Part shown: piece after piece, positions 1 through 12,200 of the stretch | How positions within the stretch are numbered: position 1 is the stretch's first letter | How the letters are laid out: the number at the start of each line of letters is the position of its first letter | NCBI GenBank assembly: GCA_946800325.1 | Contig: OX326957.1 | Span: 63,617,570 to 63,681,569, forward strand | Reading direction: 5' to 3' | DNA length: 64,000 bases | From: Luzula sylvatica | Taxonomy: Eukaryota > Streptophyta > Magnoliopsida > Poales > Juncaceae | The notes under the pieces: generated by a model | The model's database searches: none | Told to the model about the DNA's origin: nothing | The model's input: only the letters and a program-made list of their open reading frames with translations | Made by a program: the position numbers and the translations under genes

Positions 1-3000
1 ACGCAGAATTTGGAGTAATACATGAAAATTGAGTATTTTTCTTGTGTTACGGTTCAATTTTAACATTTTTTAAAAAATATCATAATTGAATATTTTGAAG
101 GTGTTAGACTTCTGTTTTTGCATTTTTAAGAATTTTTAGAAAAAATTGAAACTTTTGTGTGTTAGTTTGCAATTACGGAGTATTTTGAGTACGAGACGAA
201 AATTGAGTATTTTGCTTTCGTTACACCTCAATTTTAACATTTTAAAAAAAAATATCTTGATTGAATTTTTCGAAGGTGTTAGACTTCTGTTTTTGCATTT
301 TTCAGAAATTTTTGAAAAAAATGAAATTTGTGTGTGTTAGTCTTCAATTACGGAGTATTTTGAGTACGACATGAAAATTGTGTATTTTGCTTTTCTTACA
401 CTTCAATTTTAACATTTTTTGAAAAAATATCTTGATTGAATTTTTCGAAAGTGTTAGACTTTAATTTTTGCATTTTTAAGAAATGTTTGAAAAAAATGAA
501 ATTTTTATGTGTTAGTCTTCAATTACGGAGTATTTTGAGTACGACATGAAAATTGAGTATTTTGCTTGTGTTACACTTCAATTTTAACTTTTTAAAAAAA
601 AATATCTTGATTGTATTTTTCGAAGGTGTTAGACTTCAGTTTTTACATTTTTACGAAATTTTTGAATAAAATGAATTTTGAGTATGTTAGTCTTCAATTA
701 CGGAGTATTTCGAGTACGACATGAAAATTGAGTATTTTGCTTGTATTACATTTCAATTTTAACATTTAAAAAAAATATATCATAATTGAATTTTTTGAAA
801 GTGTTGGACTTCTGTTTTTGAATTTTTAAGAATTTTTTGAACAAATTAAAACTTGTGTATGGATAGTCTTCAATTACGGAGTATTTCGAGTTCGACATGA
901 AAATTTAGTATTTTGCTTGTATTGCATTTCAATTTAACATTTTATTAAAAAAATATAATAATTGAATTGTTTGAAGGTGTTAAACTTCTGTTTCTGCATT
1001 TATAAGAATTTTTTGTAAAAATTAAAATTTGTGTGTGTTAGTCTACAATTACGGAGTATTTTGAGTACGACACGAAAATTGAGTATTTTGCTTTTGTTAC
1101 ACTTCAATTTTAACATTGATGAAAAAATATCTTGATTGAATTTTTGAAGGTGTTAAACTTCTGTTTTTTGCAGTTTTCAGAAATTTTTGAAATAATTAAA
1201 ATTTGTGTATGATAGTCTTCAATTACGGAGTATTTTGAGTATGAGATGAAAATTGAGTATTTTGATTGTATTACAGTTCAATTTTAACATTTTTTAAAAA
1301 ATATCCTAATTGAATTTTTTGAAGGTGTTAGAATTCTGTTTTTTCACTTTTAAGAATTTTTTGAAAAAATTGAAATTTGTGTATGTTAGTTTTCAATCAC
1401 GGATTATTTTGAGTACGACATGAAAATTGAGCATTTTGCATGTGTTACATTTCAATTTTAAATTTAAAAAAAAATATCATAATTGAATTTTACGAAGGTG
1501 TTACACTTCGGTTTTTGCATTTATAAGAAATTTTTGAAAAAGTTGAAATTTGTGTGTGTTAGTCTTCAATTAAGGAGTATTTTGAGTACGAAATAAAAAT
1601 TGAGTATTTTTCCTTCGTTACACTTCAAATTTTAAAATTTTTTATAAAAATATCTTTATTGAGTTTTTCGAAGGTATTAGGCTTCTGTTTTGGCATTTTC
1701 AAGAAATTTTTGAAAAAATTGAAATTCGTGTTTGTCTTAGATTACGGAGTATTTTGAGTACGACATGAAAAAAGAGTACTTTGTTTCTGTTACACTTAAA
1801 TTTTACCATTTTTTAAAAAAATATCTTGATTGAATTTTTCGAAGGTGTTAGACTTCAATTTTTGCATTTTTCAGAAATTTTGGAAAAAATTGAAATTTGT
1901 GTATGTTACTCTTTAATTACGTAGTATTTTGAGTACGAGAAGAAAATTAAGTATTTTGCTTGTATTAAATTTCTATTTTAACATTTTTTAAAAAAATATC
2001 ATAATTGAATTCTTTTTAAGGTGTTAGACTTATGTTTTTCCATTTTTCAGAAATTTGGGAAATAATTGAAATTTGTGTATGTTAGTCTTCAATTACGGAG
2101 TATTTTGAGTACGACATGAAAATTGAGTATTTTGCTTGTATTACATTTCAATTTTAACATTTAAAAAAAATATATAATAATTGAATTTTTTGAAGGTGTT
2201 AGACTTCTGTTTTTGCATTTCTAAGAATTTTTTGAAAAAATTGAAATTTGTGTGTGTTAGTCTTCAATTACGGAGTATTTTGAGTACGACATCAAAATTG
2301 GGCATTTTTCTTGTGTTACATTTCAATTTAAAAATTTTAAAAAAATATCATAATTGAATTTTTCGAAGGTGTTAGACTTCAGTTTTTGAATTTTTTAGAA
2401 ATTATTGAAAAAAATGAATTTTTCTGTGTTAGTCTTTAATTACGGAGTATTTTGAGTACGACATGAAAATTGAGTATTTTTCTTGTGTTACACGTCAATT
2501 TGAACATTTTTAAAAAAAAAATATCATAATTTATTTTTTTGAAGGTATTGGACTTCTTTTTTGCATTTTTATGAAATTTTTCAAAAAATTGAAATTTGTG
2601 TGTGTTAGTCTTCAATTACGGAGTATTTTGAGTACGACATGAAAATTGAGTATTTCGCTTGTATTACATTTCAATTTTAACATTTCTAAAAAAAATATCA
2701 CAATTGATTTTTTTGAAGGTGTTGGACTTCTGTTTTTGAAGTTTTAAGAATTTTTTGAAAAAATTGAAACTTGTGTGTGTTAGTCTTCAATTACGGAGTA
2801 TTTTGAGTAGGACATGAAAATTGAGTATTTTGCTTGTATTACATTTAAATTTTAACATTTAAAAAAAATATATCATTATTGAATTTTTTGAAGGTGTTGG
2901 ACTTCTGTTTTTGAATTTTTAAGAATTTTTTGAAAAAATTGAAACTTCTGTGTTAGTCTTCAATTACGGAGTAATTTGAGTACGACACGAAAATTCAGTT

Positions 3001-6000
3001 AAGAATTTTGCTTTTGTTACTCTTCAATTTTAACATTTTTTGAAAAAATATCTTGATTGAATTTTTCGAAGGTGTTAGACTTCAATTTTTGCATTTTTAA
3101 GAAATTTTTGAAAAAAATGAAATTTGTGTGAGTTAGTATTCAATTACGGAGTATTTTGAGTACGACATGAAAATTGAGTATTTTGCTTGTGTTACACTTG
3201 AATTTTGCATTTTTTTTAAAAATATCATAATTGAATTTTTTGTAGGTGTTAGAATTCTGTTGTAGAATTTTTAAGAAATTTTGGAAATAATTGAAATTTG
3301 TGTATGTTAGTCTTCAATTACGGAGTATTTTGAGTTCGAAATGAAAATTTAGTATTTTGCTTGTATTGCATTTCAATTTTAACAGTTTTTAAAAAATATA
3401 TAATAATTAAATTGTTTGAAAGTGTTAGACTTCTGTTTTTGCAGTTCTAAGAATTGTTTGAAAAAATTGAAATTTGTGTGTGTTAGTCTTCAATTACGGA
3501 GTATTTTGAGTATCACACGAAAATTGAGTATTTTTCTTTTATTACACTTCAATTTTAACATTTTTTGAAAAAATACCTTGATTGAATTTTTCGAAGGTGT
3601 TAGACTTTAATTTTGCATTTTTAAGAAATTTTTGAAAAAAAACAAATTTGTGTGTGTTAGTCTTCAATTACGGAGTATTTTGAGTACGACATGAAAATTG
3701 AGTATTTTGCTTGTGTTACACTTCAATTTTAACATTTTTTTTAAAAAATATCATAATTGAATTTTTTGAAGGTGTTAAACTTTAATTACGGAGTATTTTG
3801 TGTACGACATGAAAATTGAGTATTTTTCTTGTGTTACCCGTCAATTTGAAAAAAAATGTCATAATTTAATTTTTTTGAAGGTGTTAGACTTCTGTTTTTG
3901 CATTTTTAAGGAATTTTTGAAAAAATATAAATTTGTGTTGGTTAGTCTTCAATTCCGGTGTATTTTGATTACGAAATGAAAATTGAGTATTTTTTTTTGT
4001 TACACTTCAAATTTTAACATTTTTTAAAAAAATATCTTTATTGAATTTTTCGAAGGTGTTAGACTTCTGTTTTTGCAATTTTAAGAAATTTTTTAAAAAA
4101 TTGAAATTTGTGTGTGTTAGTCTTAGATTACTGAGTATTTTGAGTATGACATGAAAATTGAGTATTTTTCTTCTGTTACACTTAAATTTTACCATTTTTT
4201 AAAAAAATATCTTCATTGAATTTTTCGAAGGTGTTAGACTTCAGTTTTTGCATTTTTAAGAAATTTTTTAGAAAAATGAAATTTATGTGTGTTAGTCTTC
4301 AATTACGGAGTATTTTGAGTACGACACGAACATTGTGTATTTTGCTTTTCTTACACTTCAATTTTAACATTTTTTGAAAAAAATATCTTGATTGAATTTT
4401 TCGAAGGTGTTAGACTTTAATTTTGCATTTTTAAGAATTTTTTGAAAATAATGAAATTTGTGTGTGGTCTTCAATTACGGAGTATGTTGCGTACGACATC
4501 AAAATTAAGTATTTTACTTGTGTTACACTTCAATTTTAACATTTTTTAAAAAATATCATAGTTGAATTTTTTTGAAGGTGTTAGACTTCTGTTTTTGCAT
4601 TTTTATGAAAGTTTTGAAAAAATTGAAATTTGTGTATGTTAGTCTTCAATTAAGGGAGTATTTTGAGTACGACATGAAAATTGAGTATTTTTCTTGTGTT
4701 ACCCGGCAATTTGAACATTAAAAAAAAAATATATCATAATTTATTTTTGTGAAGGTGTTAGACTTCTGTTTTTACATTTTTAAGAAATTTTTGAAAAAAT
4801 TGAAATTTGTGTGTGTTAGTCTTCTATTACGGAGTATTTTGAGTACGAAATGAAAATTGTGTATTTTGCTTGTGTTACATTTTAATTTTAAAATCTTAAA
4901 AAAAATATCATAATTGAATTTTTCGAAAGTGTAAGACTTCAGTTTTTGCATTTTCAAGAAATTATTGAAAAAAAATGAAATTTGTGTGTGTTGGACTTTA
5001 ATTACGGAGTATTTTGAGTACGGCATGAAAATTGAGTATTTTTCTTGTGTTACCCGTCAATTTGAACAATGTCGTAATTTAATTTTTTGAAGGTGTTAGA
5101 CTTCTATTTTTGCATTTTTAAGGAATTTTTGAAAAAAATTTAAATTTGTGTTGGTTAGTCTTCAATTCCGGAGTATTTCTATTACGAAATGAAAATTCAG
5201 TATTTTGCTTTTGTTACACTTCAAATTTTAACATTTTTTTAAAAAATATCTTGATTGAATTTTTCGAAGGTGTTAGACTTATGTTTTTGCATTTTTAAGA
5301 AATTTTTTAAAAAATTGAAATTTGTGTGTGTTAGTATTAGATTACGGAGTATTTTGAGTACGACATGAAAATTGAGTATTTTTCTTCTGTTACACTTAAA
5401 TTTTATCATTTTTTAAAAAAAATATCTTCATTGAATTTTTCGAAGGTGTTAGACTTCAATTTTTGCATTTTTCAGAAATTTTGGAAAAAATCGAAATTTG
5501 TGTATGTTTGTCTTCAATTACGGAGTATTTTGAGTACGAGATGAAAATTGCGTATTTTGCTTGTATTACATTTCAATTTTAACATATGAAAAAATATATC
5601 ATAATTGAATTTTTCGAAGGTGTTAGACTTCTGTTTTTGCTCTTTTAAAATTTTTTTGAAAAAATTGAAATTTGTGTGTGTTAGTCTAGAATTACGGAGT
5701 ATTTTGAGTACGACATGAAAATTCAGTATTTTGCTTGTGTTACACTTCAATTTTAACATTTTTAAAAAAATATCATAATTGAATTTTTTTTTGAAGGTGT
5801 TAGACTTCTGTTTTTGCATTTTTAAGAAAATTGAAATTTGTGTATGTTAGTCTTCAATTACGGAGTATTTTGAGTACGACATGAAAATTGAGTATTTTTC
5901 TTTTGTTACCCGTCAATTTGAACCTTTTAAAAAAAATATATCATAATTTATTTTTTTGAAGGTGTTAGACTTATGTTTTTGCATTTTTAAGGAATTTTTG

Positions 6001-6830
6001 AAAAAATTTAAATTTGTGTGTGTTAGTCTTCAATTCCGGAGTATTTTGATTACGAAATGAAAATTGAGTATTTTGGTTTTGTTACACTTCAAATTTTATC
6101 ATTTTTAAAAAATATATCTTGATTGAATTTTTCGAAGGTGTTAGACTTCTGTTTTTGCATTTTTAAGAAATTTGTTAAAAAAATTGAAATTTGTGTGTGT
6201 TAGTCTTCAATTACGGAGTATTTTGAGTACGACATGAAAATTGAGCATTTTTCTTGTGTTACACTTCGATTTTACTATTTTTTGAAAAAATATCTCGATT
6301 GAATTTTTCGAAGGTGTTCGACTTCAATTTTTGCATTTTTAAGAAATTTTTGAAAAAAATGAAATTTGTGTGTGTTAGTCTTCAATTATGGAGTATTTTG
6401 AGTAATACATGAAAATTGAGTATTTTGCTTGTGTTACGCTTCAATTTTAACATTTTTAAAAAAAATATCATGATTGAATTTTTTGAAGGTGTTAGACTTC
6501 TGTTTTTGCATTTTACAGAAATTTTTGAACAAATTGAAATTTGTGTGTGCTAGTCTTCAATTACGTAGTATTTTGAGTACGAAATGAAAATTGAGTATTT
6601 TGCTTTTGTTACACTTCAATTTTAACATTTTTCAAAAAAATATCTTGATTGAATTTTTCGAAGGTGTTAGACTTCTGTTTTTGCATTTTGAAGAAATTTT
6701 GGAAAAAAATTGAAATTTATGTGTGTTAGTCTTAGATTACGGAGTATTTTGAGTACGACATGAAAATTGAGTATTTTGCTTCTGTTACACTTAAATTTTA
6801 CCATTTTTTATAAAAATATCGTCATTGAAT
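1..6830 (+). repeat. Satellite subfamily A, about 175-bp tandem array
   Basis: About 39 head-to-tail monomers run from the first base. The anchor GGAGTATTTTGAGTACGA recurs at about 177, 352, 527 and 702, giving a 175-bp period that continues across the block. Each unit also holds recognisable blocks around GAAGGTGTTAGACTTCTG and TGTGTGTTAGTCTTCAATTA. Monomers differ by point changes and small indels in A/T runs. Length and AT-richness fit plant centromeric or pericentromeric satellites, but that location is inference. The short open frames inside it are by-products of the repeat. Confidence 0.95.
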
Positions 6831-7460
6831 TTTTCAAAGGTGTTGGCCTTCACTTTTTGTATTTTCACGAAATTTTTGAAAAAATAGAAATTTGTGTATG
6901 TTAGTCTTATATTATGGAGTATTTTGATGACGAACATGAAAACTGAGTATTTTGCATCATGTTACACTTCATCTTTGATATTTTTTTAGAAAATAAGATA
7001 ATTGATATTTTTTGAAGGTGTCAGACTTCACTTTTTGCATTTTGACGAAATTTTTGAACAATAGAAGTTTGTGTGTGTTTGTCTTCTATTACGGGTTACT
7101 TTCATGACAACAAGAAAACTGAGTATTTTGCTCGTGTTATACTTCTATTTTGATATTTTTTTAGAAAATAGGATAATTGATATTTTTTTAAGTTGTGAGA
7201 CTTCACTTTCTGCATTTTCACGAAATTTTTGAAAAAATAGAAATTTGTGTGTTGTAGTCTTTTATTACAGAGTACCTTGATGACGAACATGAAAAATGAG
7301 TATCTTGCTTCATGTTACACTTCAACTTTGACACTTTTTATAAAATAAGATAATTGACATTTGTTGAAGGCATTAGACTTCAATCTTTTCATTTTTGCAT
7401 TTGTTTTGGAAAAAATAGAAATTTGTTTGTGTTAGTCTTCTATTACGGAGTACGTTGATG
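6831..7460 (+). repeat. Satellite subfamily B, proximal block
   Basis: The same monomer framework as subfamily A, but with a distinct set of variants: the anchor becomes TTTGATGACGAACATGAAAA, ACTTCAATTTTAACA becomes ACTTCATCTTTGATA, and the mid-unit gains TAGAAAATAAGATAATTGA. The switch from A to B happens within about one monomer (roughly 6830-6960). The block ends abruptly at about 7460, where copia pol sequence begins. Confidence 0.88.
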
Positions 7461-7465
7461 AAAGC

Positions 7466-7930
7466 AAAAGTACGGATGCGGATTTGGCCGGTTCTAGGGT
7501 TGACCACAAAAGTACGAGTGGAACTTGCCAATTCATAGGCGGGTCACTCGTCTCATGGTCAAGCCGAAAGCAAAATTTCATTGCCCTATCAACAGCCGAG
7601 GCCGAATATGTAGCGGCGGGAAGTTGTTGTGCCCAACTACCATCGCTAAACCAAACCCTCGGCGATTATGGGTTAAATTTTCGAAAAATCTCCATATTGT
7701 GCGACAATAATAGCACAATATGCATCTCGAAAAATCCTGTCCACCACTCGAGAACAATACACATAGACATCCGTCATCATTTCATCCGCGATCATGTGGA
7801 AAAAGAAGACGTTAAACTCGAAAAGGAGGATACTCTTGATCAAATCGCCGATATTTTCACAAAACCCCTACCGTTCGCTCAATTCTCCGTCTTAAGGTTA
7901 AAACTAGGTATGCTCTATCTCAAAAATTAA
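7466..7930 (+). pseudogene. copia RNase H, C-terminal end of pol (SIRE-like)
   Basis: Translated in frame from the satellite joint, the segment shows the copia RNase H sequence: DADLAGSRVD, KSTSGTCQF, VSWSSRKQ, STAEAEYVAAGSCCAQ, CDNNSTICISKNPVHHSRT, HIDIRHHFIRDHV and the terminal DIFTKPLP. These contain the Asp/Glu catalytic positions of RNase H and the tail typical of copia polyproteins. The reading frame closes at a natural stop, so the C-terminus is original. Everything upstream (gag, protease, integrase, reverse transcriptase) is absent. The ALST-AEAEYVAAGSCCAQ wording matches the SIRE lineage best. One short patch after SCCAQ looks mutated compared with the usual Trp-containing motif. 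It is a relic with no promoter of its own. Confidence 0.85.
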
Positions 7931-8139
7931 AATTTCATCGTTATCATTATTGGAGTATTGAGTGTCAAAATCTTAGCAAGCCAAAACATTTCATTAACTC
8001 ATGTTGTCATTATTTTGTGTCCTACTACATATATACATATAAATATTTTCAAATATACTTTAAAAATTTTGGTTTAAAACTTTTTGATCAAAAACAAAAA
8101 GAATCTCCAGAAATGAGTTCGTTCAAACGCATGTTATTG

Positions 8140-8605
8140 TTGGTTCGAACGAACCTGCTCACTTTGCCAAAACCCAAGAACACACTCTTCATTGGTTCGA
8201 ACGAACCAAAACTAAATAAGAAAGCCAAATTGCCAGGATGGGGTCTGATCGAACGAACAAATTTGTTGGTTCGAACTAACAAACTCTTGGTTCGAACGAA
8301 CTAACCGTTGGTTCGAACGAACTTGGATTTCCATACAAAATACCCATTCACCAGTATAGGGTCAGTTCGAACGCACAAATTGTTGGTTCGAACGAACTTG
8401 GATTTCAATACAAAAATACCCAATCACCAGTATAGGGTCAGTTCGAACGCACAAATTGTTGGTTCGAACGAACTGAAAATTTGATTTTAGGGTTGAGAGT
8501 TCGTTCGCTCACCTTCCTCTTTCGTTCGAACGAACTAACCGAGCAAATAAACTTTCACCCATTCGTTCGAATGAACTATACCCCTTCGTTCGAACGAACC
8601 TCTCG
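8140..8605. repeat. Cluster of TTCGAACGAAC palindromic motifs
   Basis: About 13 copies of an imperfect palindrome close to GGTTCGAACGAAC lie in under 500 bp between the pol end and the next ORF, for example near 8145, 8193, 8268, 8290, 8310, 8385, 8461, 8523 and 8587. Two successive 75/76-bp tandem units (about 8308-8382 and 8383-8458) each carry two motif copies plus the shared string CACCAGTATAGGGTCAG. Function is unknown. The same core recurs in the solo LTR at 39223-40133. Confidence 0.85.
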
Positions 8606-8730
8606 GGAAACCACCATTAACCTTCGAAACCGTCACCAAAACTCCCACCTTCTCCACTTCTATCTCTCTAAAAACCGACTCTATCCCTTCCATTTCTCCA
8701 TTAATGCTTTCTAGGGCAAGCAACCACTAT

Positions 8731-8738
8731 TTAAAGCC
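8731..8738 (+). promoter_or_regulatory. Possible TATA box before the second ORF
   Basis: CTATTTAAAG lies about 100 bp upstream of the ATG at 8832, in a CT-rich leader that includes CTCTATCTCTCTCC. Spacing suits a plant TATA box, but this is pattern only. Confidence 0.3.
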
Positions 8739-8831
8739 CTAGATTTCGATCAACTTGCTTCAACTTGGTAGAATACATATCTCTATCTCTCTCCGAAAAC
8801 CTCAAACCAACTATCTCTCCCTCTCGATTCA

Positions 8832-9242
8832 ATGGCAAGCCGCACCAAGGTCAAGAAAAGTGCTACCAAGCCTCCACGAGGGCCCTTTCCCCGGTTCGAC
8901 TTCAACGACACCGGCAACACCTACCTCTTCAAAGATGCCGCTGCCGGAATTCGTTATCGCGACAAATACTCGAAGAAATCATCGTGTATCGAGTACTACT
9001 ACCAACTCCCCTCCAACATTCCTCACTTATCCAACATCGTCGACCCGATCGAAACTCGATGGGAGATTGCCGGCTTGTGCTCGATCAATCATGCCTCGTT
9101 TGACGTTGTGACGAAGCTTTTCTACGCAAATGCGGTATTTAACTACGACGACAACGAGATCAAGAGTTACATATTTGGAAGCCCAATCACCATCAACGTC
9201 GACTTGCTCTGTCAATGGCTTGGCTTAGCAAACGATGGAGAA
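8832..9242 (+). pseudogene. Start of a retroelement-associated extra ORF
   Basis: An open frame starts at ATG 8832 with a basic N-terminus (MASRTKVKKSATK). It holds about 137 residues before running into satellite DNA. Conspicuous segments are FKDAAAGIRYRDKY, WEIAGLCSINHASFDVVTKLFYAN and the end LLCQWLGLAN. The spacing of 'V..FYAN...', a short strand and a terminal 'LLxxLGL' resembles the family annotated as putative plant transposon protein, found in many plant retroelements downstream of pol. I recall this by pattern and cannot verify it. The last about 11 codons before the stop near 9275 (ILHFSHRVHR) are satellite-derived, so the original C-terminus is lost. Base composition is clearly more GC-rich than the flanks. 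A TATA-like site lies about 100 bp upstream, so this ORF may once have had its own transcript. Confidence 0.6.
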
Positions 9243-9244
9243 AT

Positions 9245-12200
9245 TTTGCATTTTAGTCACAGAGTGCATAGATGACGAACATAAAAAATGAGTATTTTGC
9301 ATCATACCACACTTCAACTTTGAAATTTTTTAGAAAATAAGATAATTGACATTTTTTTAAGGTGACTTCAATCTTTGCCTTTTGGCATTTTTTTTTGAAA
9401 AAATAGAAATTTGTTTGTGTTAGTCTTATATTACGGAATACTTTGATGAAAACATGAAAACTGAGTATTTTGCTCGTCTTTTACTTCAATTTTTATATTT
9501 TTAAAAAAATAGGATAATTGATATTTTTTTAGGCTGTTAGACTTCACTTTTTTCATTTTCACAAAATTTTGAAAAATAGAAATTTGTGTGTGTTAGTCTT
9601 ATATCATGGAGTATTTTGATGACGAACATGAAAACTGACTATTTTGCATCGGTTACACTTCAACTTTGATATTTTTTTTGAAATTAAGATAATTGATATT
9701 TTTTGAAGGTATTAGACATCGATTTTTGCATTTTTAAATATTTTTTGAAAAAATAGAAATTTGTGTGAGTTAGTCTTCTATTACGGAGTACTTTGATGAC
9801 AACACGAAAACTGGATATTTTGCTCGTGTTATACTTAAATTTTGATAATTTTTAGAAAATAGGATAATTGATATTTTTTGAAGGTGTTAGACTTCACTTT
9901 TTGTATTTTCATGATTTTTAAAAAAAATAGAAATATGTGTTTGTTAGTCTTCTATTACGGGATACTTTGATGACCAACATGAACACTGAGTATTTTGCTT
10001 CGTGCTAGACTTCAACTTTGACATATTTTAGATAATATGCTAAATTGATATTTTTTTTGAAGGTGTTAGACTTCACTTTTTGCATTTTCACGATTTTTTT
10101 TGAAAAAATAGAAATTTGAATTTGTTAGTCTTCTATTACGTAGTACTTTGATGACAACATGAAAACTGAGTATCTTGCTCCATGTTACACTTCAACTTTC
10201 AAACTTTTTATGAAATAAGATAGTTGATATTTTTTGAAGGTATTAGACTTCACTTTTTGCATTTTTATGAAAATTTTGAAAAATTAAATATTTGTGTTTG
10301 TTAGTCTTCTATTACGGAGGTAGTTTGATGACAACATGAAAACTGAGTATTTTGCTTATATTATACTTCAATTTTGATATTTTTTAGAAAATAGCATAGT
10401 TGATATTTTTTGAAGATGTTAGACTTCACTTTTTCCGTTTTGACGAAATTTTTGAAAAATAGAAGTTTGTGTGTGTTAGTCATATATTAGGGTTACTTTC
10501 ATGACAACATGAAAATTGAGTATTTTTCTCGTGTTATACTTCTCTTTTGTTATTTTTTTAGAAAATAGGATAATTGATATTTTTTTAAGGTGTTAGACTT
10601 CACTTTCTGAATTTTCACGAAAGTTTTTGAAAAAATAGAATTTTTTGCGTTTTAGTCTTATATTACAGAGTGCCTAGAAGACGAACATGAAAAATGAGTA
10701 TTTTGCATCATACCACACTTCAACTTGGATATTTTTTAGAAAATAGGATAATTGATATTTTTTTAAGCTGTTAGACTTCACTATTTGCATTTTCACAAAA
10801 TTTTGAAAAATAGAAATTTGTGTGTGTTAGTCTTATATCATGGAGTATTTTGATGACGAACATGAAAACTGACTATTTTGCATCGGTTACACTTCAACTT
10901 TGATATTTTTTTTTAAATTAAGATAATTGATATTTTTTGAAGGTATTAGACATCGATTTTGGCATTTATAAATATTTTTTGAAAAAATAGAAAGTTGTGT
11001 TAGTTAGTCTTCTATTACGGAGTACTTTGATGACAACATGAAAACTGAGTATTTTGCTCGTGTTATACTTCAATTTCGATATTTTTTAGAAAATAAGATA
11101 ATTGATATTTTTTGAAGGTGTTAGACTTCCATTTTTGTATTTTCACGATTTTTTTGAAAAATAGAAATATGTGTTTGTTAGTGTTCTATTACGTAGTACT
11201 TTGATGACAACACGAAAACTGAGTATCTTGCTCCATGTTACACTTCAACTTTCAAACTTTTTATAAAATAAGATAGTTGATATTTTTTGAAGGTATTATT
11301 AGACTTCACTTTTTGCATGTTTATGAAAATTTTGAAAAAATATATACTTGTGTGTGTTAGTCTTCTATTACGGAGGTACTTTGATAACAACTTGAAAACT
11401 GAATATTTTTCTCGTATTATACTTTGATTTTGAATTTTTTTAGAAAATAGGATAATTGATATTTTTTGAAGGTATTATTAGACTTCACTTTTTGTATTTT
11501 CACGAAATTTTTGAAAAAATAGAAATTTGAGTGTGTTAGTCTTATATTATGGAGTATTTGGATGACGAACATGAAAATGAGTATTTTGCATCATGTTACA
11601 CTTCATCTTTGATATTTTTTTAGAAAAAAAGATAATTGATATTTTTTGAAGGTAGACTTCACTTTTTGCATTTTTATGAAAATTTTGAAAAGATAAATAC
11701 TTTGATAACAACATGAAAACTGAGTATTTTTTTCTTATTATACCTCAATTTTGATATTTTTTAGAAAATAGGATAATTGATATTTTTTGAAGGTGTTATA
11801 GACTTCACTTTTTGTATTTTCACGAATTTTTTGAAAAAAATTGAAATTTGAGTGTTTTAGTCTTATATTATGGAGTATTTTGATGACGAACATGAAAATG
11901 AGTATTTTGCATCATGTTACACTTTATCTTTGATATTTTTTTAGAAAATAACATAATAGATATTTTTTTTAAGGTATTGACTTCACTTTTTGCATTTGTA
12001 ATTTTTTTTTTGTTTGAAAAAATAGAAATTTGTGTGTGTTAGTCTTCTATTACGGGATACTTTGATGACTAACATGAACACTGAGTATTTTGCTTCGTGT
12101 TAGACTTCAACTTTGACATATTTTACATAATAAGATAAATTGATATTTTTTTCAAGGTGTTAGACTTCACTTTTAGCATTTTCACGATTTTTTTTAAAAA

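Larger units (their letters stand above)
7461..9244 (+). mobile_element. Truncated SIRE-like copia fragment inside the satellite
   Basis: This non-satellite block is flanked on both sides by subfamily B monomers. It begins inside the RNase H region of a copia polyprotein and ends inside a second ORF, so both ends are truncated. I see no LTR, primer-binding site or target duplication. The left joint lies just after TACGTTGATGA. The right joint lies before the satellite-like TTTGCATTTTAGTC. The order pol end, palindrome-rich spacer, extra ORF resembles SIRE/Maximus-type copia elements, which carry an additional ORF after pol. Assignment to that lineage rests on RNase H wording and order only. 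Confidence 0.75.

Noticed and set aside
4007..5819. Several minus-strand open frames of 60-100 codons with Phe/Lys/Asn-rich products
   Set aside because: They fall in successive satellite monomers and repeat the same peptide pattern each period; they are artefacts of the tandem repeat.
8017..8304. A 95-codon frame with repeated LVRTN
   Set aside because: The peptide repeats come from the palindromic TTCGAACGAAC motif read in one frame.
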